Part shown: in pieces, positions 50,778 through 61,021 of the stretch
How positions within the stretch are numbered: position 1 is the stretch's first letter
Layout: every line of letters begins with the position of its first letter
The notes under the pieces: generated by a model
Seen by the model: the letters and a program-made list of their open reading frames with translations, nothing else
Databases searched by the model: none
What the model was told of the DNA's origin: nothing
Made by a program: the position numbers and the translations under genes
Source of the DNA: Sthenelais limicola
Lineage: Eukaryota; Annelida; Polychaeta; Phyllodocida; Sigalionidae
NCBI GenBank assembly: GCA_942159475.1
Contig: OW804095.1
Location: 57,874,773 to 57,938,772, forward strand
Length of the DNA stretch: 64,000 bases
Reading direction: 5' to 3'

Positions 50778-53700
50778 AGTCAACAGTGGACCGTACTTAC
50801 CGATTTGTCTCAATAGCGGACTTGAATATGTACCACCTAGACTCTCTCACATTGAATAGTATGTCAGAGTAATAGCTAAAGAGTGGAATATTTAACAGTG
50901 CTCCAATGTAAATATGTGTTAGGCATGATATCATAAGACATTTTTTGCATTTGCATTTGGATTTCATCGATCATTTATACAACTATGTTTTATATAGAGG
51001 ATCATATATTATAATTGTCGCAAATCTCATAGTCGTGATCATGAAATAGGGGATCTTGGTAGGGATGGCTGATCGTGCCATATCTAAGAACAAGTGTAAG
51101 TCCTTGTTCCACTTGTGTATGTTTATGTTGTATGCTTTGTTTTCTATTTCATCACGCTAAAACATGATGCCCATAAAATGCACCATTTCAAAGTGCATAG
51201 GCATCTTAATGTGACAACACATTTTCTGATACAGATGTGAAGCCAAAGGAAACTTCGCCCCCATAACATACGGTATTGGGAGAGCGAAGTATAAATATAT
51301 TATAATATGTATTAAACAACACACCATTATCCTGTCAAACGCAACCGAAGCAGGCCTAATCAAATCCAGTAAGGCAACAAATGACTCCTCTTCTCTTAAG
51401 ATAAAACCACACCCGTGGAATACTAAAAACAGAGACTCAACACCAAAGTGAAATTATAAATAAACTCTTGTCTTAATAAACCTCTCCAGAAGCTGTATAC
51501 TGGATGAGGTATTGCGCTCTTCTCTCAGCGACATGAGAGGAAATGGCTGCTTGTATAGAAAAGATCAAAGAAGATTGTCTTGAAATTAAAGTTGGTGGCC
51601 TGCGTAAATTACTTGTAAGTAGCTGTGAAAGTCCAGGAATTTCTCATGGATTAGCAGATATATAGGGAAACATAAAGAAAGAGTTCAACAGTTTTATTGG
51701 CTTCAATATCTATACTGAACTATTCGGACAATATTACAGTGCAGACTACGCATATAGATTGAATTATTGTTTTAAATATTCTGCTTCAAGCATACAATAT
51801 GTTGAACATATTTGACATCATTTGTCTTTTTATATTTCAAAATTATTAAACCGTTTAAAAAAAATGTCGACGGTCGTACGGGTTTAGGTGAATACTGCCA
51901 CGTCTACCTACTATATTCATTTGTCTTTTTATTCTTTTTATTTATTTATCTATTTAATTATTCATTAGGCAGTGTACATATTTCATGGCATCGTCGTAAG
52001 ACGGTCTTCCCACCGCCTACCTTAGGATCATTTTGTCTAGTATTTCTAATAATTTCTTGACGTATTATCACGTTTTCCTTAGACTCCACTTATCGTGGTA
52101 CTTGGCTATGTATCCTAGTGAATATGTACTATGTCTTGCCCTATATGGTTCGCAACTCTTGTTTTGGCTAATATGTATTGATTACGTTTAGTCACAGCCT
52201 TGAACGGTCCTGGGGCTATTTAACGATATTAGGCAATGACTAAAAGGAATGCTGCTGGTGTATGTATGGTTATGTATAATCCCACTGAAATCGTTTTTAC
52301 ATGCATAATTATGTAGTGCCAGTGATAAATACATCTTTCCCTATACTACTTACATAGACATATATACACATACCTTGACTGCACAGGACCTGCGCAAGTT
52401 TGCGAGATGTTTCTCCACAAGTTGGAACTATGGACCAGCAGTTAATATTTACCACAAATCCATATTAAACCCTTACCATGGCATTTGTATTAATTCTGCA
52501 CACACTCTTATATATATATAATAATTATTATGTGACTGGCCAGAATGGTCAGGACCCTCTTGTGTTTCATTAAAAACCAGAGTCATGGTACTAGACCTTT
52601 GTCGGTGTTGTTTATTCTCCCTCTCACGAATAATAGGGTCATTACACACAGAAGGCGACATTAAAATAGCAAAAACGAGTGAATTCATGAATGGTCAATT
52701 TGATGAAGATACTTATTGCTAGCAACTCAATCATAATATCAGAAGAATCGCCGCGAAATCTCATTTGGCCATGTCTTAAATTCATTTAACGATGTGTTTA
52801 TTTAAATCTAAGTGTAAGAGTGACGATGTAAGAGTGCCGGGTATACTCATAAGGAAACTATGCATTTGAGACAGCTCAGCCTCCATTATAAATTAGTATT
52901 ATTGACTGGCAGAAGCTGTCTAGCGATGAAAAGACACATGTTGTGACAGCATCCCCAGGCACAGCAAAGCTTATACAGAGTGTAATGATCCGAAGGTCGG
53001 CTAGGAACCGGCGCTTCGAGAAGTCCCCTCAGTTGGATCACGTTTCTCTCTGTACTAGTAACATGCTGATAAGATCCTCATGAAATATCCTTATAGATCC
53101 TAATTCTGAGGGAGCCTTTTGGGTATGAGAAACTGAGAAAGAAAAGGGATCCCTAATGGGTTCTTTGACCAAAGTTGTATGCGTCTACCTCTTTGGTGCT
53201 TAATGAAATCTACTTAACTCCATTTAACCTCACCACATTTCAACAGACTAGGTTAATTGTTTTGCACAACATCAGCCGTGGGAATGGGTAGATAAGAGAG
53301 ATGTAAATGTCAGAGCTCCTGGTCTGTTAAAAGGGCATCATTTGTGGGAGAAACAGACATACTTGTATTCATGGAGGAACACCAAGGATACGTTGTTCAC
53401 GTTCACAGTCTCATATTCCCAGGAAGATCGTTACAATTTAGAAGTATGCAGCAGTACTTCTAGAGCCAATTCTAGAAGGTTTATTTAACGGATTTAGGAA
53501 GGAAATTGGCAGCTAAAATAGTTTATGCGCCATCAAAACCACTCTAAATATCTCAATGGCTCCCACTTTTATATTAGTTGGTGGTAAATTGGTAAATCCA
53601 ATTGGAGTGATTCACTGGACACCTTTTGCTATCAGATCATACTATCTCTTAATATCCTTGATCGTCTAGTGGCATATGTAAGAAGAGTTATGGGCAACCA

Positions 53701-55080
53701 TTCCTCCCTTTAGTTTAGTCCCAACAGAAATATGTGGGTTAGAATGGCTGTAGTTAGAATGTTTCGATAATTCCGATGTTGTCTATGTCTATGTTGACGT
53801 TGTCTATAGTGGTGAGTGGATTTAAGAGGTCGGTACATCATAATAGGACTTTGTAATTTAAAATGTTCAACTATATAAATGTCTGGCTGATCTAATTTGT
53901 TTAAGAGATGGGGCATCGTTTTGCTTGGTAGGCCTATTTGGTATTTCCCCATATTTTGATTGTCTCCATATTTTGCTTTTAAATGTAATGGGCAGATATT
54001 CAGCTTTCAAGGAGTCCAGTATTCATGATATCCTGAACCCATTAACACCTAGACTTAATGAAAGACATAATAGTACGAAATTCTATGCAACAGTTCACTA
54101 AGCGTTCTTTCCATCTGTCACTTATAACATCTCATAGCAAAGCCGGTACAGTTAGTGATCTTGCTGGAAAAAAACATAAAAGGTATGGGACGTCCTTGGT
54201 AGCACCTATCCATCATTACAATATGGAGAAACACCAACAGATGTTGGCCATTGACCGGTCTACTAGTTTGCGAACTCACTCCGCCCACAGTTCTTCTAGC
54301 CTAGCAATGCTTTCAACTTTGTGGCATTGTCGCTCAGAAAAGACGATGAGTATTATAAGCATCCTCTGGTACATACACTGCAGAAAATATATTGCTGAAA
54401 ATGCTTTGAATCTGAATCTGAATCACGGGTGATATTTTAACAAAAAAGTAGAGATGATTTTCTTTGTGCTCATCATACAAACATTTGTTCAATGGCCAGA
54501 CTCAATTATTTGGATAAATGGGCCTTTTTGAAGGTTTCACCCATTAAAGGCGCTTTCACTATATTTGCTTGTTTCATGGGCGCTGTCATCTTGGACGGTC
54601 CTCTATTAGTCTCGCTTGCTGTGCATATATACGGTATTATGCATTTGTAATTATCACAAAAAAGTTGCAAGGAATAGATGTTGTGATACCATCGTATTTT
54701 AAAAGGTGGGATTAGATGGGTTCCAACGATGGTAACTTTAGTGGGGTGACCCAATAAGTACTTTTATATTTTCGTACAAGATTTAAATTGCATTAATATC
54801 CCAACATGTCTATTCGATTGTGCTAAAATGTTATGAATATGCTAGCAGCAATGTACCCATCTGGGATGGTAGTTTTAATGCACATTAAAAGTAACGGGTT
54901 CTTTTCAGACAAGATGAATAACAGCCCAGCCCAGGTGTCGGATATAATGATTTGATAATAGTATCCAAACAAACAGAAACACATTTGAACGACTCGATCA
55001 AAACTATGGTGGGGACTTACATGGGCGAACATTTACTTCTACGAGTGGGAACTTTCTTCTGCATAGAACTTTCGTTCCAC
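50778..55080. other. non-coding stretch, no gene recognised
   Basis: No host exon is supported. The segment ending near 54430 with a tandem GAATCT repeat (TTTGAATCTGAATCTGAATC) looks like a microsatellite-type LINE tail, but no RT motif is visible upstream. Confidence 0.35.
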
Positions 55081-55107
55081 CCTTCTTTCTTTCTTTCTTT
55101 CTTTTTT
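55081..55107. repeat. (CTTT)n microsatellite
   Basis: A short run of TTCT/CTTT units near 55081-55107. Confidence 0.85.
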
Positions 55108-58100
55108 TTATTCTTTCTGTATCTATCTCTGTCTCAACGTGTGTTCATGAACATCATAATTTGCTGCAGCCATGCATGCAAGTGGGATTGGTAATTGATT
55201 ATGTATACACAGATGCCTATAGATACATCTACATTAAATGATGGAGCAGCATAATCTTCAATATACTACAGGCAGTTAGGCTGTCCCAACAGACAGGTGC
55301 CCGAAATGAAAAATAATTATCTGAGATCCCAGTATTAAGAAGGGGATTAAACCACACAATGCGATTTCGACATTGGCAAGTCATGCGATAAGCCATATCC
55401 AGAGACCCTAAACTATATCACACAGGGTCTCTGGTATATCTTGGGGCACCCCCCTACGCGACACATATAACGATATAATCAATTCAAGTGATAGCACGAC
55501 CTAATATCGACTTCAGTACTTCTATATAGCTTGTTTGGTGTCTTGATGCTGCCAATGTAATTGATTGGGCATAATGTCAAATATTGCCACAGCTATTGTG
55601 AGTTTCATCAGATCATGCAGGCACAGGTTATACTTGGCTCGTGTTATCAGTAACCACCATGATGTTTGGGTGAACAGGTGATAGCATGAAGTGCCTAATG
55701 CTTATCTCTTCTCTAGCCTTACAGCAGATGCAATGCTTATCAACACCCTCCCATAATTCTCACCGTGAAGTCTGTGCTTTCAAGATTAATTTATACCTCA
55801 ATTAAGGATATATATGGCGGAAGGAGTTGCCAAAGTCGTTTTGTAGAACAAGTGTGGGACTTGATGGTGAAGAACCAGGACTGTAAATTGTTGGACTCAT
55901 GAAATTACAAGCCTTCCTAATCATTGTCATTGTACCGCCCATGGCCACTGAAGGCTATTTCTGGGTAAGAAGACCGTCATAAAACAGATTCTTCTTCTCT
56001 ATTGAATTATGTACCATAATGCAATACAGAAATCACAATTACCACTTACTTAGAAATCAGCGGGATATGCAGTCGATTTTATAGATGGAAACACAGCTAT
56101 CCAAGATCCAATTATCTCTGAGACTATACTGTGTCTTATCATAGCGAGTGGAATGTATTTTGGTTCAGCGTTTAGTAGGGAATCTTAGGGACAGATCTAT
56201 GAGAATAGCACTGATAAAGCTTCGATTTGTACGTGTCATTTTAACTATTTTACATATACCCCAAAATCACTTTAAGCAAATAGCTTCAAAGTGACTGGAA
56301 GCCCGAAGCATGATCTACGAGACATAACAAGCCCGAACTTGTAGCAGGAGTATATCTTATATATCGATTGTAGAGGTCGAGGGCTGGAAAAAGAGAGGGA
56401 TATATTTCGACTTGCGATGGTGCTGTGTTGGTGAGGAGTGGCGAGGACCTGCCTACATGGCCAGTGAACCCTGTAGATAGGACCTCATCATCCACTCCAC
56501 CTACAAAACCAGCACAAACCATCGCAAGGCTTACCGCAGAGCTTACCGCAGTCAGTGGAGACCACCCTTTAGATTAACTGGTTTACTATTTTTATACCCT
56601 TTTTGAGAGCAGTAAATGGCATTTCGATGGCAGAATTGTAATGTATTCAATGATATATGGGAGTAGTTTTAATATGTAGTATTATGCCGTTGCCATTGAA
56701 TCTAAATAATTGGAAAGACAGCTGCCATGACATTTTGTCATGTCATAACTTAAAAAAAATCTGAATTCATATGAAGGGGGGGGGGGGGGGTCAGGAAGAC
56801 CTGGTTTGCAGATGATGTGAGTCCTGTTCTGGTATACTGTATTGATATGTATGAAATAATATCAGAAAAAAATCTTATACTATATATGTACCGGACAAAA
56901 ACATACATTGGGGCTATATTTGAAAGAGAAAGGTGTTGAAAGGTCTCCAGAATAATTATATACCTGGGAAATTTTCTACCTCTTACAGATTTGGAATCTG
57001 TGTTCGCAAAAATAAAAGGCATGTCATCATCAGTCAACGCAAACCAAAATACATTTTCAACTATGCCAAATTTCACGAGTATGGCTTTCTTAGGTCTCAA
57101 CCCTTCTCGGCTTTTAAAAATGTGTTAATTAGTGACCTCACTAACATCGAATCTGTACATTGTAATATATAATCTAAACCACTCCAGGCCACCGCGTCCG
57201 AGGTTTCCTCAAATATGACTCCCACTATCTTTCACAGACACCGTCATCCTCGCGGAAATGACGCTTGACATGTTCGCTTCTTTGACAGCATAAAACATTT
57301 TGTGTGGTAATTAAATTTATTCCTTCATGTCGGTAAAATGGATGCACGTTTCCTTTACCATACGTCATTCGTCCCTTACGTCACAGTATTATTTTATAAC
57401 TCTTATAACATGGCTATAGATGTTATCAGCAACCCGTGAAAGCTTTCCAGTCCAGGGGCCTGTTGTATAAGCTAAGTAAAAGAAAATTGTTTGTGGTGTG
57501 GGAATCACTACACCCCCCCCCCCTACTTCAGTTGGAAATTCCTACCGTAGGAATAACAAAATGCATTGTGTATTGTGTGTATACGTAGGCTGGATCAGTT
57601 TTTTCAAGTGTGCTGTTTTGCACCATGACAACATTTCCGGGACTATTTCCAATAACATGAGTCGAATACTCATTATTCCCGTGTTATGCAATTCCTCTCG
57701 ACGAGCTCTTTCATTCCATATATACATTTCCATGTCTCAAACCAATATTTAGTATCTACAAATAAAAAAAACTGTTATTCTACCTTACTTTTTGTTGAAA
57801 AAGGTAAAGCAAATAGATGAAAACGATGTTCGCAGTCAAAGGCCTAAAAGTGAATAACAAATGCTAATATGACAGACACAACCTATTAAATATCCCACTT
57901 CTAGAAAAACGATATAGAGGTGGCCCATGGTATGAGGAGGTTCAGTAAAACCGAGACAAAAGAGCAGCAGTAAACTTGGTAAAAAATTGAAAGACACAAA
58001 ACCTACTTCAGAAATCTACAATCTAGGCCTACCTAGAAAAACCTACCCCATCTAAACAGTTCTTATATTTAAAAAAGAAATACAGTAGTTTTTAAATTGC

Positions 58101-58407
58101 TCTGCTTAATTATCATGAATTTTGTCATTTTTTCTGGCCTTATAATAATATATTGTTGAAAATTGGGAAATACAGCATGTCTTGATTTGGTATTATTACT
58201 GTGTATGAGGTCAAACAAAGGTCAACCATATGTCTTGTCCTCTCCATTTCAAATTAGCTTATGCCTCTGATACGTTTTTGGTATGAAACGCCGAGGCATT
58301 TATGTTTGTTTCGTATTCATTTCATTTCAAGAATTCTTTATTTGCATAGATGGTAAAATACAATAGGTAGTTCAGTCAATCATGATACGATCATGGTATT
58401 AACTTAC
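55108..58407. other. non-coding stretch; downstream side of the peptide gene
   Basis: Further exons of the minus-strand peptide gene at 58.4 kb would lie here. None could be identified with confidence. A 78-codon minus frame at 56286-56522 has weak acceptor/donor context but no recognisable content. G15 at 56776-56790 and C11 at 57513-57523 are homopolymer runs. AGGGGCCTGTTGTATAA near 57454 resembles the end of the hairpin at 60935. Confidence 0.35.
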
Positions 58408-58631
58408 CTCTTTAAAGCTTCCCTATCGGGGTCAGTGTTAATCCTTGATCGTTTACCCCATCTGAAAACCTGCCGAAAGCATGCACAATGCTCTGAGTAT
58501 ATGCCGTTAGCGCAGGCCACGTCGCAGTTTGTATAGGCCTCACCAGAGGCTTGGCAGAAGACGGGACAGAGAAGCAACGTCGCGACGACCAGCAGCACCA
58601 GAGAACTCCTTGCCCGGCAAAGGTGTGAAAA
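58408..58631 (-). CDS. exon of a cysteine-containing, C-terminally amidated peptide precursor (candidate neuropeptide)
   Basis: On the minus strand an acceptor CTGTATTTCAG| precedes an open 224-bp exon that ends AGAG|GTAAGT, two bases into a codon. The exon begins in phase 0 with FSHLCRAR, then a hydrophobic core SSLVLLVVATLLLCPVFC and QA-SGE, a good signal peptide whose Met must lie in an upstream exon. Directly after cleavage comes AYTN followed by cysteines spaced C-x3-C-x8-C-x1-C, then FRQVFRW-GKR. Gly-Lys-Arg is the standard signal for prohormone cleavage and amidation, predicting an RW-amide. A charged tail INTDPDREALKR follows. In known precursors a peptide abutting the leader and ending GKR is the bioactive product. 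RW-amide ends occur in ambulacrarian luqin-type peptides, but those have a different cysteine layout. I cannot match the four-cysteine pattern to a family I know. Confidence 0.68.
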
Positions 58632-58709
58632 CTGAAATACAGATAAAGTATTCTGCCGAATTACTTTCACCCGGATCAACTAGAGGCACTGTTGTGGAAG
58701 AACTGCAGG

Positions 58710-59756
58710 CGCGCACATAAAGAAGAGACAATTAAAATGAGACAATTTTTAGCAAATCTAGACAAAACCGCGCTCATAATTTGTTTTGTTCTTATAGCTA
58801 TTTTCAGGCAGTTTTGTCTCGAAATGTTGAAGTTTTGTCTCTAAATTTATTATTTGGAGACAATTTTGCCTTAGATTTGAATTTACCCTAGGCAATCAAG
58901 TAAGTAATCAGTGATGAATAAAGGTTTTTTGAAACTTTCAAGACTTTAGACAATGTCTAGGCAAAAATCTTCAATAAAATCCCTGGCTTCAAGGACAATC
59001 TCGAAAGGTGTGCACATAAAGTCAGATTGTCCTTGTCCTTGAAGCCTGATTTTGTCTTTGTCTCTGAAAATGAGACTATATAGCCTCTCCAGTTTTTGTC
59101 CTAATTTGTGGTAGTTTTCTGGTGGCTGGCGGTAGTTTTTGGCATGGTTTGGTGGTCAAGTAAGCCTGTAATGTAAAGCAACCAAAATTGTCTCCAAATT
59201 GTGAATTTAGTGACAAATTCAATATTTCGAGACAAAACCACCTAAGGACAGCTATCTGAGTTGTCCTTAATTCTTTTTTCTTTCAGCCTCAAAATTGTCC
59301 CAGAGACAATTGTAGAATTGTCCCAGAGACAATAGATGAACTGCATTCAATGTAAAACAACCAAAATTGTCTCCAAATTGTGAATTTAGTTACGAAACTC
59401 CAACATTTCAAGACAAAACCACCTAAGGACTGCTATTGGAGCTGTCCTTAGTTTTTGGTCTTTCGGCCTCCTAATTGTCACAGAGACTGCAAAATTGTCC
59501 CAGAGACAATAGACAAACTGCTTTATGAACATGATATATATATATATTGTCTAGAACAACTTAAAATTGTCGCCAGAAAACAACGCCAGAAAACAACCGC
59601 AAATAAGGACAAAAATTTTAGAGACAATTACATTGTCTAATTTTCAGATATCGGAGACAAAAACAAAATCAGATTTCAAGATTGTCCTTGAAGCCGGGGA
59701 TTTTATTGAAGATTTTCGCCTAGACATTGTCTAAAAACTAGTTTTTTAAGTGCGCG
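58710..59756. mobile_element. TIR element rich in GAGACAA/TTGTCTC
   Basis: The ends are CGCGCACATAAAG and (reverse complement) CGCGCACTTAAAA, 1,047 bp apart. Within, 58945-59000 and 59685-59740 are inverted copies (CTTCAATAAAATCCC and GGGATTTTATTGAAG). A central direct repeat at 59173 and 59355 shares CAACCAAAATTGTCTCCAAA, 182-183 bp apart. GAGACAA or TTGTCTC occurs throughout in both orientations. There is no ORF of note. It sits 78 bp upstream of the peptide exon, i.e. in its 5' intron or promoter side. Confidence 0.7.
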
Positions 59757-60934
59757 GGCCCTGATGAAGAACGTCATTGAATACATTCTTTTATTAAAAA
59801 GATTAACCCAGGTTGTAAAGGGACAATACCTGTTAAAACCATACACGTTATCTCCCGTTCGGAATACTATAATAATTGTCAAATGTGATAATGTTTATTT
59901 TGTTGCAGATATATTAGTTTAACTAAAACTGCCTGTATATGTGACTGTTCTATAACATAGCTATAACATTGAACTTTACAAATAGATCTGCGGATTAACG
60001 ATTAGGTTCGGCCATGACATATAATATATCGCTGTCTACTACCCACGAGCAAAATCTTAAAAAGATCAATCAGAAAGAGATTGAACCATTTGACAGAAGG
60101 CAATTGCAAGATAATGGATTTTTAATGAAATCATAATTATATTTTGTGGACGCATTAATCGGAGGATTGGTCAATGCATAAATACTCCTTAAAATTACTT
60201 TTTAGTCCATTTTAAACCGCTTTCATTTGCGCACTAATAACCTTTTTTGAATCCTCTGTAAATTTTAGTATTATATAGGAACAGGCTGTATCATAACACA
60301 CCCAATTAAACTTTAAACCAGCAAAATACCATGGACTGGTAATAACAGCTGTTGTTCTTTTCGGACTTGCAGTGACCCGAGGTAGAAGAGACTGAAAGGA
60401 TCACTGCAGTTCGTGGTCATTCATATGGATACTGCACTTCCCTCCTGAACGTTTAGGCCCATTGTAATCCTATATATGTGTGTGCTTGGTTTCACAGACT
60501 ATTGTTGTATTGACCCTTTTTGACTGGTTTGGCATGTTCAAGTGGGTATTGAGCCAATGACCTGTCAATTATTGATACATATCTGGTCCTATATCCATCT
60601 TATGCACTTTTCGATTACCTCCATCTTTTCCACACATAATTATAGTCACTTACAGGGCAGTTGGAGTCGGGGAAATACATTTAAATCAATATTAATGTTT
60701 GTTAACATTTATGTGGCCGTATGCTATGCAAAATGAATAATGCATATTTTCATTGCATACTCACTCAACCCTACATTTAAAATCCAAAATGGTGCTCTCA
60801 CTACCCTATTCAGAACAAATACTAAAAGGAATGTCCCAACATCAGTTTGGTTTCTTGATGATCACAACAAGCCTAAAGCCAACAAGCGAGTGGCTGCGAT
60901 ACAATTGACTATTTTGGCAATTCTAACTGGCTCA
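59757..60934. other. non-coding stretch
   Basis: No exon or structured repeat is recognised. The first coding exon of the peptide gene could lie here or further upstream; I found no convincing ATG-plus-donor pair. Confidence 0.35.
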
Positions 60935-61021
60935 GGGGCCCGTTGCTCCGTTTCTCGCTAACTATTTCCCCATTGAAAGTGTATGGGAAAATAGTTAGCG
61001 AGAAACGGAGCAACGGGCCCC
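60935..61021. repeat. foldback hairpin with 39-bp arms and GGGGCCCGTTG ends
   Basis: The left arm 60935-60973 begins GGGGCCCGTTGCTCCG. The right arm 60983-61021 is its reverse complement with one mismatch, around a 9-nt loop. The outermost GGGGCCCGTTG resembles ends of small foldback/MITE families in marine invertebrates, and a related end AGGGGCCTGTTGTATAA lies near 57454. Confidence 0.88.

Noticed and set aside
56286..56522. Possible downstream exon of the 58.4-kb peptide gene
   Set aside because: Weak splice-like signals only; phase and content could not be linked to the peptide exon.
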